From contig JALPMN010000596.1 in assembly GCA_024243835.1 (NCBI GenBank), positions 1 through 27,231 on the forward strand: a DNA stretch of 27,231 bases, read 5' to 3'. Within the stretch, counting starts at the first letter, position 1. Each line of letters opens with the position of its first letter. The position numbers were made by a program, and so were the translations under genes. The stretch comes from Enteropsectra breve. Its lineage: Eukaryota > Microsporidia. Shown piece by piece: positions 8,819 to 18,007 of the stretch. The notes under the pieces are model-generated. The model worked only from the letters and a program-made list of their open reading frames with translations, did not search any database and was not told the DNA's origin.

Positions 8819-11257
8819 CTAAACTTCTTTTTTCCTTGCGTTATTCGGCCAGCAAAATGATTGAGTAAAATTCAAGCTGTTGTTTCTTTTAGTAATTGCT
8901 TGTTTATTTCTTTCTTCATCAACTATCATCATGAAGAAATACATAAGCCTCTTATTATTTATAAAGGAGGGGTGAATAGCTACAAGTATCAATTCAGCAT
9001 ACTGAGCAATTATTATATTGCTTTTATTTTTAACCCAGTAGGCAACAGCCTTGGAAAAATCCTGGCCAATAGGACTTTGATTCACTATTTCTGCCACAAT
9101 ATCTGTATTTAGCCTTTTTATTAGATTATTGTCCCTAATGGAGAATATGATCATCCCCGTGTCTTTATATTCCTTGTTTAGCAACATTTTCTTAAAGATC
9201 ATGTTTTGATGTCTCTCCGGCAGCACATCAAAAAGACCAATCCCTCTGCCCATTGCACATATTAAAATACTCCACAGATCAGAATCCACATCGCTCTGAG
9301 AATAAAATTTCTTCTTATTCCAATATGATGGTTTGTGTTCTATCTCTTGCCTTACATAAGCATGAACAGCATGAGCATTGTTTTGGTTCAAAAAATCAGT
9401 ATTCTCCAGTGCTCTCTTTATAATTTCATATAGCCTTTCAGCTCCAAAAATATACTTACGGATTATCAGGTTTCTAAGATCATCTTCTGTGGTCTCAAAG
9501 TGCTGCAGAGCAAAAACAACACCTGAAATAAGATCTTCAGCGCAGCCATCAAAAAGAAAGTTCTGGTACAGCATGTTTACAACATCAACGAAACTGGCAT
9601 CTTGAGTGCGAAAAAATTCTTTTACAAACAGAAAACACACGTTGGATCTTTGTTCTTGGTTCTTCATATGCTTTATCATAATATTAAAGGCTTCTTTGTA
9701 GTTTATAGTGAGGTAAACTCTCGTCTTTGCTATAAACTTCACAAAAACCAAGTCCCACACAAACCATAGAGAGTCCAATTGCTTGTTATCCGGAAACTCA
9801 TTATCCTGCTCAGTGCCATTGTTGGCAAAACTCCCTGCTGCAATTTCACAAATAAAATCATAGAGAATGCCTATTTCTCTTGGAACTTTATTTCCATTGT
9901 AGTATTGGCTTATATTCAGTGAAAATATTCTGACCCATAAGACCTGAAAAAGGACATCAATGCCTTTAAATTTTGAATTTTCTTTGGCGAGTTTAAGGGC
10001 CCAATCAAAAAGGAATTCAAAATCTTGCTCTTTAATATTTCCTCTGTTCGAAAATACAAAGCTATTTGGTTCTTTTGAAACAGACATGTTGATTTTATAC
10101 AAGTTGCGCAGCCTACCGAATTCATTTTTCAATGCCTCTTTCTCTAAGAGCGTGAGCTGCAGTTGATTATCATACGATTTATTCTTTGAAAAGCTAGCAC
10201 TTACAAATCCGAGCAAGTGATCAGCAACTTCTGAAAAAGATGGAAAGTTTTTATGGCTCACCATTGCATAGTCCATCATGCTGCAATAATACCTTGCTTC
10301 ACTCAAAGTCATATTCGAAATAAAACCCATAAACTCCCTATTGTCAGACGAATCATCTAAAATAGACTGCATGAGGTACTTGTAAACACGCTCATCTCTC
10401 ATATTCGCTCTCCTGTACAAGCTTTGTATTATTTCTCCCATAGCATATTTGCTGTTATTGTCCCTAAATTTTTCACAAAGAAAAATCCCAAATTCAAAAG
10501 CATCTAACTGATTATCTTTAGACTGAGGCAGTTGTGAGACAGCCAAGTTGAAAACATTGAGCTCTGAACTGCCAAACTTTATGATACACGCTATTCTGAA
10601 GAGGTTTGCAAGGGCATCCTTCTTTGCATGTTTGCAGAAGTTCTGAGCCTGTAACAGAGAATTGTGGCTAAAGTTTTCATTTAGCAGATAGCTAATTACG
10701 TAAAGATTATCCGCAGCAAGTAAAAGTACTCGATCGTATGATGCAGCTCCATTCACATAGTACCACAGAGCATACGATAAAAACTCATTTGGATTGAAAT
10801 AAAAGTCGTAATGACATTTTGGGCAGTATGCCCAGTAATTGGAGTTTCTGTGCCCCTGATTCTTCTTATCTGAGTCGAGTAGCTCATTCTTAAGAATGTG
10901 ATAAAGCTGTCTTTTCATTTTTAAAAAATCTTTTCTTTTCATTTTTGAAGAATCAATTTTTTCCACATTCATCTGCAATGTTTGTGCTATGATGCATATA
11001 GTGCTGAAAGTTGCCGTGCATTGAGCATTCGGACACTTTAAAATGCGCAGCGAGAATCTTTTCATATAATCCCTTGCTGGAATCGCAGGAGGATCAGAGT
11101 TGATGAACGTTCTGCAGCAAACCGTACATTTAGTGCTGCTGTTTATGACTATTTGGCCCTCCACCGCAGTACATAGGAGCCTTTTGTATTTATCTGTGCC
11201 CCCTTTTGGCTTGCTTGCTAAGATTTCGAGGAAATGCAACCAAAAATAGATTCTCAT
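8819..11257 (-). CDS. Large C4HC3-like zinc-finger protein with signal-peptide-like start (R1)
   Basis: I do not recognise a named family for this 812-residue protein. The N-terminus (MRIYFWLHFLEILA) resembles a weak signal peptide. A cysteine cluster follows: C44-x2-C47, C75-x4-C80, C88, and C145-x2-C148. In the paralogue at 12773-13807 the same pattern includes a His three residues before the C88-equivalent, giving a PHD/RING-CH-like C4HC3 order. In this copy that His is Ser85. Directly after the last pair comes FYFNPNEFLSYALW (152-165), nearly identical in the paralogue. The remaining 640 residues look alpha-helical. The gene is divergent from a small secreted-protein gene starting at 11995, an arrangement repeated at 12773-14916. 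It may be a host-exposed protein with a ubiquitin-ligase-like finger, but loss of the His weakens any enzymatic inference. Confidence 0.7.
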   Translation of the reverse strand: MRIYFWLHFLEILASKPKGGTDKYKRLLCTAVEGQIVINSSTKCTVCCRTFINSDPPAIPARDYMKRFSLRILKCPNAQCTATFSTICIIAQTLQMNVEKIDSSKMKRKDFLKMKRQLYHILKNELLDSDKKNQGHRNSNYWAYCPKCHYDFYFNPNEFLSYALWYYVNGAASYDRVLLLAADNLYVISYLLNENFSHNSLLQAQNFCKHAKKDALANLFRIACIIKFGSSELNVFNLAVSQLPQSKDNQLDAFEFGIFLCEKFRDNNSKYAMGEIIQSLYRRANMRDERVYKYLMQSILDDSSDNREFMGFISNMTLSEARYYCSMMDYAMVSHKNFPSFSEVADHLLGFVSASFSKNKSYDNQLQLTLLEKEALKNEFGRLRNLYKINMSVSKEPNSFVFSNRGNIKEQDFEFLFDWALKLAKENSKFKGIDVLFQVLWVRIFSLNISQYYNGNKVPREIGILYDFICEIAAGSFANNGTEQDNEFPDNKQLDSLWFVWDLVFVKFIAKTRVYLTINYKEAFNIMIKHMKNQEQRSNVCFLFVKEFFRTQDASFVDVVNMLYQNFLFDGCAEDLISGVVFALQHFETTEDDLRNLIIRKYIFGAERLYEIIKRALENTDFLNQNNAHAVHAYVRQEIEHKPSYWNKKKFYSQSDVDSDLWSILICAMGRGIGLFDVLPERHQNMIFKKMLLNKEYKDTGMIIFSIRDNNLIKRLNTDIVAEIVNQSPIGQDFSKAVAYWVKNKSNIIIAQYAELILVAIHPSFINNKRLMYFFMMIVDEERNKQAITKRNNSLNFTQSFCWPNNARKKEV

Positions 11258-11994
11258 GGTTATACAATTTAATTAAAATATCAATATTTTAAATCAGAGA
11301 ATTTATTTGAATCATATAATTGAAAAAGAAACATACCATAGTATGTGCTAATTTATTCACAGATAACCTTAAGTTATTAGGATTTAATTTTCAATATTCT
11401 ATCACATATTTTGAAGGGTTGTCATAAGGCTCAACCATTACTTCAAACAATAGATAGAAAATATCTTCCTGGGTTTTAATATTCTGAGACTTGTAGCGTT
11501 TATTTAAGAGTCTTCATTTTTTAGCATAGAATAAAACATGAGAGGGCTGAATTTTTCGAAATCTGAACTATTCATTTGAAGATACTCCATAGCAACTCCA
11601 AATCTATTCTATCGAAAGCTTAATGAAGCAGCAATTTTTATAGACAATCCATGCTTTAATTTTTATAAAAATACATGCGCCGAATATCAAAGTGCATTAT
11701 TAAACATTTTAGATAAAAAGTACAGAAGCTTCAAAAAGCAGATCATCATCTATTTCTTCTATAAACTATGTATTTGTTTGCTGAACAGTTTTGGAAAAAA
11801 GATTGTTTGTTGCAGACAAACTTATTATCATCATTTGATCATATTCTAGAACTTTGATGCAGTAATATCTTTAACGCTCCTTTTTGCTTTTTAGTAGCCA
11901 ATAGGAATTTAAAAGATATTTGAACCAATCATATTATATGCTAACGTTTTTGATTGGTTAAGATAAAATTTTATTCAACATAAAATCTTAGTCC
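11258..11994. other. Divergent intergenic region between R1 and S1
   Basis: These 737 bp separate the two diverging starts, so both promoters must lie here. No ORF of note and no CCC signal is found next to either ATG (contexts AACCATG and AGTCCATG). I see no strong repeat. Confidence 0.5.
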
Positions 11995-12495
11995 ATGTTA
12001 TGTGCTTCTAGATCCCAACTGTTGAAACTGCTTCTTATGTTAGTGCCGATCTTCTCCTCGAGAGAGGAAACGTCACTTCCAGCCTCTTTCTTTGATGTGC
12101 AAAGTGCTCTTGATGCAAGACAAAGAAACTATCCTCCCAAAGTTTACTATAGGAAGAAACTAAACCTGCACGGAGAATATGGAAGTTTTATTTTTGTTGT
12201 CGATGATAACGAAGCTCAATGGAGTCCGGTTCATTTTGGTACGGGTTTTAAACTTATCCGGCCAGGATATGAAACAGAAACTATTTCACTTCTCTTATTG
12301 AACGTTGTGGACATCAAAGTTACTGGGCCTTGGTTCAAGTGGGAGGCCAAATACCATCAAAATTTTGCAAAAGGAGAGGTTGAGTTTTGTTCAAACGCTT
12401 CATTACTTAAATATAAAAATGACAAGGGCACAGAGGATTTTGCTAAGGAAAGGTATATAGAGGTTGCCGTTTACCCAACAGACAGTAAGGAGTAA
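11995..12495 (+). CDS. Small secreted protein S1, member of a duplicated family
   Basis: This 166-residue protein has a good signal peptide: SRSQ then a hydrophobic core LLKLLLMLVPIF (about 9-20), with cleavage likely before or near residue 25. The mature part shares a distinctive pattern with the paralogue at 14389-14916: TSLPxSF, SALxAR, PPKVYYR, FKLxRPGYETE, PWxKWE, KGTEDF and a C-terminal YIExxVY. The mature region has only one cysteine and no transmembrane segment, so it is probably exported. I do not recognise the fold; the spacing of short beta-like segments suggests a compact beta-rich domain, which is inference. It is divergent from zinc-finger gene R1. Confidence 0.7.
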   Translation: MLCASRSQLLKLLLMLVPIFSSREETSLPASFFDVQSALDARQRNYPPKVYYRKKLNLHGEYGSFIFVVDDNEAQWSPVHFGTGFKLIRPGYETETISLLLLNVVDIKVTGPWFKWEAKYHQNFAKGEVEFCSNASLLKYKNDKGTEDFAKERYIEVAVYPTDSKE

Positions 12496-12772
12496 AGAGA
12501 AATAAAAATCTTTTAACACCATTCTTTAATTTTCACCTTAATCATTTTTTCTCCATATGTTAAATATTGTGTGAAACTACGATAGTATAAAAAGATCCGG
12601 TAGAATTATAGATTTACAAAGAAACTTACTGGGTCAATGTGAATTTTTATTCCAATGGTTCTATAATTGAAACAAACGCCCTGACATCAAACGCCTGCTC
12701 TATCACTTTTAATCCTTAGCGAACACTGAAAATTCTCAAAATAAACATCTTTGTCTCTTTAAAGACACTGAG

Positions 12773-13807
12773 TTATCTATCAAATAAGGTTTTACTCTCA
12801 GCAAAATTCTTATGTTTTAAAATATCTTCATCAAGACTGCGAAGAAATGCCGATTCTCTGCTGAAGTTCATTTTAAGGACAAACTCTTTCATTCTGCTTC
12901 CGTCATTAGCCGTGTTTAGCATCTTCAAAATAATATAGCTTATCTCTTCTTTTTCTATCTCCATAGACTTGTTTAAAAGCACCACAAGTAAACCTTCAAT
13001 TGAGCTTTTGGATCGTTTCAAAAATGCGTCACAGGAGCTAATAAAGAATTCCTTCCTCACATAAGGTAGAATAAATTGCTGGTTAATAAAAGTGATGAGC
13101 ACAGCAGCAAATTCCTTGTGCGTAGTTCCTTTCATTTTAACTACAGCAACGAAATAAAGCATCTCTGAAAGTATCTTCAAACTCGTCTTCTCCACTCGAA
13201 ACGAACAGGTTGAAAGTGCCTTAATACCATAGTTTTGTAACAATAAGCTTTTAAAGATATAAATACTGTTGTACATCAGATGGAAATCACTGTCTTGAAG
13301 ATATGCTTTGTTGTTGCTGTATAGCCATAGGATGTACGAGAGAAATTCATATGGGTTGAAGTAAAAGACCATTCTACATGTTGGACAGTCCATCATACAG
13401 CTATTATGCAGTTCATTCAGCTGCCTATCTGCCCGCATTTGTATCTCTTTTATGCAAAGCTGATTCAGTTTCTCGTTCATTTCGGGAAAGCATAGTGGAG
13501 CACCTGCCATAGCAAGAGAATAAGAAATCAGGCAGTGCTTGTGAAAAATAGATTTGCAGCAGGTATTTGGACATTGCAAGATTCTTAATGACATTTCATC
13601 TTGATACCCACCACTTTCATACCAAGGCATTTCAGTTTGTCTAAATGCATCATGGCATAGGTGGCATGCTCTGTTGCTATTTACTACATCTTTCATCTCC
13701 GAAGCGCTGTGACCCATCCTATCATATCTTGTAATTTTGTCTGCAGGGCTGAATGACAGCGTCTTGTGTAGTAAAAGAATAGCAAAGATTCGCATGTGGC
13801 AATACAT
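12773..13807 (-). CDS. Shorter C4HC3 zinc-finger paralogue with signal peptide (R2)
   Basis: This 344-residue protein is a paralogue of the N-terminal 330 or so residues of R1. From the first Met the finger ligands are C48-x2-C51, C79-x4-C84, H89-x2-C92 and C141-x2-C144, a full C4HC3 set of the PHD/RING-CH type with long loops. The conserved FYFNPYEFLSYILW (148-161) follows. The start could be Met5 (13795), because MRIFAILLLHKTLSF then aligns with the R1 N-terminus and forms a cleaner signal peptide. The end (MKEFVLKMNFS...HKNF) still aligns with the middle of R1, where R1 runs on for about 470 more residues. The 277 bp downstream cannot hold that region. R2 is therefore a truncated copy, or R1 gained a C-terminal extension. 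It is divergent from secreted gene S2. Confidence 0.7.
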   Translation of the reverse strand: MYCHMRIFAILLLHKTLSFSPADKITRYDRMGHSASEMKDVVNSNRACHLCHDAFRQTEMPWYESGGYQDEMSLRILQCPNTCCKSIFHKHCLISYSLAMAGAPLCFPEMNEKLNQLCIKEIQMRADRQLNELHNSCMMDCPTCRMVFYFNPYEFLSYILWLYSNNKAYLQDSDFHLMYNSIYIFKSLLLQNYGIKALSTCSFRVEKTSLKILSEMLYFVAVVKMKGTTHKEFAAVLITFINQQFILPYVRKEFFISSCDAFLKRSKSSIEGLLVVLLNKSMEIEKEEISYIILKMLNTANDGSRMKEFVLKMNFSRESAFLRSLDEDILKHKNFAESKTLFDR

Positions 13808-14388
13808 GAATCCTATTATATAGCTTTAAAATGATAAATATTTTAAGTTTAAAAAAGTTTATTCTATTAGCAGCATAGGATTAGAATGCGGATACCGAAA
13901 CAAACCCAAAGCTATAGATTTAAATAAAGAGCTAGTGAAAAACATTAGTATAGGAATAAAAATAATCTCTATTTCATAATGTCTTTGGTATAATCAATTA
14001 TGATAGTCCCCATGTTTAGAATGATCAAAATCTACAAATGAAAAATGTTACGCTTTTTTATTTACATGAGCTTTATAATACAAATAATAACACTACCATC
14101 TATTCTACAACATTGTTGGCTAAATAGATACTCAAAGGTGCGCTCCCTTTAGCTAGTTAAACGAATACTCATCATAAAATACAATGAATTTTAGATTTTT
14201 TAAGAGCAAATGAAACGCAAGTGAATTAATTATTTTAAACTGTCTCCTGTTGAGATTTTTAGTAAACATTTCTAAAATGGTGATAAAAACAAGAGCTAAT
14301 CTAGAAAATCATTCCCTTAATAATCACTTGACATATTTTCTTGCTAATTTTATTAAAAAAAATTTTACTTCAAGGTTCTAATCCCTTA
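13808..14388. other. Divergent intergenic region between R2 and S2
   Basis: An AT-rich spacer with no supported gene. It must contain the promoters of both diverging genes. The S2 end carries an AAATTTT block and a CCCTTA element (listed separately). Confidence 0.5.
14360..14388 (+). promoter_or_regulatory. AAATTTT and CCCTTA signals of S2
   Basis: AAATTTT lies near 14360-14366, and TCCCTTA (14382-14388) directly precedes the ATG at 14389. This fixes the start inside a longer frame that opens at 14341. Confidence 0.55.
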
Positions 14389-14916
14389 ATGGATCACGCT
14401 TTTAGATCACAAATATTAATATTCCTGCTTATTTTAGTGCCAATCTTCTCAGTGAGCCCAGGAACGTCCCTTCCTTCTTCATTTCTTAATATTGAAAGTG
14501 CTCTCTATGCCAGAATTAGAGAAGATCCTCCCAAGGTTTACTACAGGATGACTCTCATCACGTCGTTAGAAGTTTATAGAAATTACATTTTCGCCATTGA
14601 TGATGGTGAAGAACACTGGCAACCAGTGTATCTTGGTGATATGTTTAAACTTACTCGGCCAGGCTATGAAACTGAAGCCCTCCCATTCATCCCTCGATAT
14701 TACGCCCTTCTCAAAACTACATGCCCTTGGTCAAAGTGGGAGAGCAATTATCTTCTTCTTAAAAGAGGAGACAGATTTGTTTTCTTTAATGACATGTCTT
14801 ATCATAAAATTAATGGAGACAAAGGCACGGAAGACTTTTCAACGGAAAAATATATCGAGGCCAAGGTCTATCGAACGTCTAATAGCGAGAATGCCACTTT
14901 TTCTCAACCTGAATAA
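14389..14916 (+). CDS. Small secreted protein S2, paralogue of S1
   Basis: The start at 14389 is chosen because it aligns with the S1 start (FRSQILIFLLILVPIF against SRSQLLKLLLMLVPIF) and follows a CCCTTA signal. A non-ATG opening 48 nt upstream is less likely. The 175-residue product has a strong signal peptide (hydrophobic core about 8-20). The mature part carries the same landmarks as S1: TSLPSSF, SALYAR, PPKVYYR, FKLTRPGYETE, CPWSKWE, DKGTEDF and YIEAKVYRT. Similarity is clear but far from identity, so the duplication is old or the proteins evolve fast. Function unknown; export is likely from the signal peptide. Confidence 0.7.
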   Translation: MDHAFRSQILIFLLILVPIFSVSPGTSLPSSFLNIESALYARIREDPPKVYYRMTLITSLEVYRNYIFAIDDGEEHWQPVYLGDMFKLTRPGYETEALPFIPRYYALLKTTCPWSKWESNYLLLKRGDRFVFFNDMSYHKINGDKGTEDFSTEKYIEAKVYRTSNSENATFSQPE

Positions 14917-14918
14917 AT

Positions 14919-14937
14919 GATTTACGTGTCGTAAATC
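14919..14937. repeat. 8-bp stem hairpin just after S2
   Basis: GATTTACG, a three-nucleotide loop TGT, and CGTAAATC form a perfect hairpin two nucleotides after the S2 stop codon. It may influence 3' end formation, or it may be chance. Confidence 0.4.
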
Positions 14938-15123
14938 TATATAAAGTGAATCTTGACAAAAAATGAAAAAGTGTAACTTTAGAATAAAGCGCTTAATTTT
15001 CAGAGATTTAGATTTACATTTTAGGCTTTTCATTTCGAATAAAATTAAGCTTAACTTTATAAGGACTGAAATTTATTATGTCAGTTCAACAATAGGTAAA
15101 TAAAAAGGTGTATGAATGCTATT

Positions 15124-15131
15124 ATCTAAAG
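15124..15131. repeat. Left 8-bp target-site duplication of the hAT element
   Basis: ATCTAAAG here is repeated exactly at 17627-17634, right after the other end of the element. An 8-bp duplication is the hallmark of hAT transposition. Confidence 0.95.
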
Positions 15132-15146
15132 CAGGGGTCGGCAAAC
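15132..15146. repeat. Left terminal inverted repeat of the hAT element
   Basis: CAGGGGTCGGCAAAC, followed by a GC-rich CGGCCCGCGGGCCGG subterminal block that is itself partly palindromic. Confidence 0.9.
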
Positions 15147-15613
15147 CACGGCCCGCGGGCCGGATCCGGCCCGCTGCATGGATCAATCCGGCCCGCGGCA
15201 AAAATTTTAGTGTTTAATAAAAAGTCACATGAGATAATAAGTTGTTTTATCGATTTTATATTATTAGGTAAGTTAAATAAAATGAAATCGAAAAGAAGCT
15301 GTAAATTATGCTTGTTTGCCATCCAATATCTTGTTTTATTTGAGTTTAATTATAATTACTAAACTTTAATATAAACGAAAAAAAATAAACGATAAATATC
15401 GCTAAATCTTTTACTTTTAAAAAATTTAGATCGAAAATACATCGTTTGTGTTTTTTTTCATGTTAAATGGCTCAGATAAATTTCTAGCTAAAGTTGCACT
15501 TCTTTGGTTTGGCTATACTTACACTACTAAAAAAATTAATTTTGATTCCATGGGCAAGATGTTTCAGCCGTTTCAAAAAATTTTTATTTCTTAAAATTTT
15601 TTCTTTAACCGCC

Positions 15614-17434
15614 ATGTATTCTAACTTAAATAAAAGCAGAAAGGTAGATAAGGAAGGACGTGTATTTAACGTCGAATGGTCTGTCAAATATTTTATAGCA
15701 GAGATCAATGAAAAAATTGTTTGCTTAATATGCAACGAATATATTTCTGTGCGGAAGGAGTATAACATACGGCGGCATTATGAGACAAAGCATGCAGCGA
15801 TATATTCTAAACTTTGTGATCCAGAGCGCTTGGCGGAATTAGAGCGATTAAAAAGAACAGTGCCATCTCTGGACAAAATATTTCAAAAAATTACTAATGT
15901 TAACAAATCTGCATCCTTGGCGAGCTTAAAAATAACTAATATATTAGCAAAACTAGGTAAGCCATTTACCGATGGAAATATTATTAAATCCTGTTTACTT
16001 ACAGCAGTTGAGGAACTGTGTCCTGAACAGTTTGAATTGTTCCATTCAATATGCTTATCGCCGAGATCTATTGCAAGGCGGATCGATGAAATCGGCAATA
16101 ATATTACCGATCAATTAGTAGAAAGAACAAAAGCATTTAAATGGTTTTCTCTCGCTCTGGATGAGTCAACAGATATAACTGATACTGCTCAATTGCTTAT
16201 TTTTATCCGTGGGATCAGTGCTGAATTTGAAATAACAGAGGAATTAGCATCTTTAAATAGTATAAATGGAACAACAAAAGGTGAAAATATTTTTTTAGAA
16301 GTAGAAAAAACATTAAAAAAACATGATTTAAAATGGAATCAATTGAAATCAATTACAACGGATGGCGGAAAAAATGTAAGTGGAACTGGAATTGGATTAA
16401 TTGGGCATATTTTTAGGGCTTGCGAAGAGGCTAATTGTAATAGGCCATTAGTAATACACTGCATTATACACCAGCAAGCATTATGTGGGAAGTATTTAAA
16501 CATGGCATCAGTTATTGAACCAGTTGTTGCTACTGTGAATTTTATTCGCGCTCGAGGACTTAATCATCGAGAGTTCCGTAATTTCTTATTAGAAATTGAT
16601 GCCGAATATCCAGATTTGCCATACCACACAGCTGTTAGATGGCTAAGCAAAGGAAAAGTACTTAAAAGGTTTTTCGAGCTACGGGCAGAGATAGACATTT
16701 TTCTTAAGGAAAAGAATAACTCACAGCCGCTGCTATCAGATAACGAGTGGATTTGGAAATTAGCATTTACAGCAGATATCCTGTCATATCTCAATGAATT
16801 TAATTTAAAGCTGCAAGGTAAAACGGTCTTAATATCTGAGATATATTCGGTTGTTATTTCTTATCGACGTAAATTTAAATTATTTGAAACACAAGTGTCT
16901 TCAAATATATTCGATCATTTTCCATGCTGCAAAAGTATAAAAGGCTTATCTCAAGCAAAAATACCAATTAAGTTTGCAGTGGATATTTGTTCTGAATTAA
17001 ACGTACAATTAGAACAGCGATTCGCAGACTTAGATGCACAAGCAAGTAATATGACAATTTTTGAAAATCCATTTAATGCATCAATAGAAAAAGTTCGTTC
17101 ACATCTCCAACTAGAAATAATAGATTTGCAGAGTGACAATGTTCTTAAAGCAGCATTTAAAGAAAATCAAAATAATCTAGTAATATTTTATAAAAATCTT
17201 TCTGGTGACAAATATCCTGAGCTTAAATCATTCGCGGCAGAGTTTATTTCAATTTTTGGAAGTACCTACTTGTGCGAACAAACATTTTCAAAAATGAAGT
17301 ATGTCAAATCGCAATACAGATCTACATTAACTGATGAGAATTTACAAACAACTTTAAAAGTAGGATGCACTAATTTTGAAATTGATTATGATAAAATTTT
17401 ATCAGAGAGATCACAATTTCATTCATCTCATTAA
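15614..17434 (+). CDS. hAT transposase with BED-type zinc finger
   Basis: I start at the first ATG (15614), which gives 606 residues; the upstream open frame lacks an ATG. A BED-like finger comes first: C37-x2-C40 with H55 and H60 in the segment EYNIRRHYETKHA. The RNase-H-like catalytic core follows, with D183 in LALDESTD, D250 in ITTDGGKNV, a C283-x2-H286 motif in IHCIIHQQALC, a TAVRWLSKGKVLKRFFELR segment, and E555 in STYLCEQTFSKMK within the C-terminal hAT dimerisation region. The similarity is to transposases that gave rise to animal ZBED5/GTF2IRD2-type genes. All expected catalytic residues are present and no frameshift is seen, so it may be active. It should cut and paste the surrounding 2.5-kb element. 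The animal-like affinity suggests acquisition from a host. Confidence 0.93.
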   Translation: MYSNLNKSRKVDKEGRVFNVEWSVKYFIAEINEKIVCLICNEYISVRKEYNIRRHYETKHAAIYSKLCDPERLAELERLKRTVPSLDKIFQKITNVNKSASLASLKITNILAKLGKPFTDGNIIKSCLLTAVEELCPEQFELFHSICLSPRSIARRIDEIGNNITDQLVERTKAFKWFSLALDESTDITDTAQLLIFIRGISAEFEITEELASLNSINGTTKGENIFLEVEKTLKKHDLKWNQLKSITTDGGKNVSGTGIGLIGHIFRACEEANCNRPLVIHCIIHQQALCGKYLNMASVIEPVVATVNFIRARGLNHREFRNFLLEIDAEYPDLPYHTAVRWLSKGKVLKRFFELRAEIDIFLKEKNNSQPLLSDNEWIWKLAFTADILSYLNEFNLKLQGKTVLISEIYSVVISYRRKFKLFETQVSSNIFDHFPCCKSIKGLSQAKIPIKFAVDICSELNVQLEQRFADLDAQASNMTIFENPFNASIEKVRSHLQLEIIDLQSDNVLKAAFKENQNNLVIFYKNLSGDKYPELKSFAAEFISIFGSTYLCEQTFSKMKYVKSQYRSTLTDENLQTTLKVGCTNFEIDYDKILSERSQFHSSH

Positions 17435-17611
17435 GTAAATTAATATACTTTATTTTTCTATTTTAGCCTTTTTACTCTATTATAGTTATTATAATGCTAA
17501 TTCTATTTAATATTATGAAATGTTTTAAGAACGCTTAAATTTTAGTGGTCTTTTATTAACTATGGCCCCTAGAAGAAGAAACATATTCAATACGGCCCGT
17601 TGCATAAAAAA

Positions 17612-17626
17612 GTTTGCCGAGCCCTG
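17612..17626. repeat. Right terminal inverted repeat of the hAT element
   Basis: GTTTGCCGAGCCCTG, the inverse of the left end apart from one mismatch. Confidence 0.9.
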
Positions 17627-17634
17627 ATCTAAAG
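17627..17634. repeat. Right 8-bp target-site duplication
   Basis: ATCTAAAG, identical to 15124-15131. Confidence 0.95.
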
Positions 17635-18007
17635 TGCCAGATTAAAATTTTAAAAAGAGAACTTTGATAATGAAATTCAATGTATAAATAGAGCATTAAT
17701 CTGTGGCAAAACATTAAGGCTAGACAGAAAGATGTTGTTCTATGTTTTCATATATAGAATAATATCTTGGTTACTTATTTCAATGTCCTGTTAGTCTTTT
17801 AGCATCGACATATTGAATGTATTATGATCAATTGTGAAGTATTGCAATTATCCTTCATTTTTATCAATAAGGGCAATATTTTCATGCTAAGAAAATACAA
17901 GTAAGACTCAAAGCTCTCACATGGAGTGTATATAAAAGTATATGTATGGATTAGATATAAAAGTATATGTATAAATAAAAAGAAGAGTTGGCTTAAAAAT
18001 ACTTATC
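17635..18007. other. Spacer between the hAT element and BMS1
   Basis: No gene is seen. An 18-bp exact direct repeat (ATATAAAAGTATATGTAT) occurs at 17930-17947 and 17955-17972, immediately 3' of BMS1. Confidence 0.55.

Larger units (their letters stand above)
15132..17626 (+). mobile_element. Complete hAT-superfamily DNA transposon (Charlie/ZBED-like), 2495 bp
   Basis: The left end begins CAGGGGTCGGCAAAC. The right end, read on the minus strand, begins CAGGGCTCGGCAAAC, a 14/15 terminal inverted repeat. CAGGGnTnGGCAAAC ends followed by GGCCCG-rich subterminal sequence are typical of hAT-Charlie-type elements of animals. The element is flanked by identical 8-bp duplications ATCTAAAG and carries one uninterrupted transposase frame. 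Intact ORF, ends and target duplication all point to recent insertion. Its GC-rich ends contrast with the host DNA. Confidence 0.95.

Noticed and set aside
12496..12772. Possible remnant of the missing R2 C-terminus.
   Set aside because: I translated the minus strand after the R2 stop; it has several stops and no visible similarity to R1.
15494..15613. N-terminal extension of the transposase frame.
   Set aside because: It begins at a TTG and is hydrophobic and unlike hAT transposases; the first ATG at 15614 directly precedes the BED finger region.
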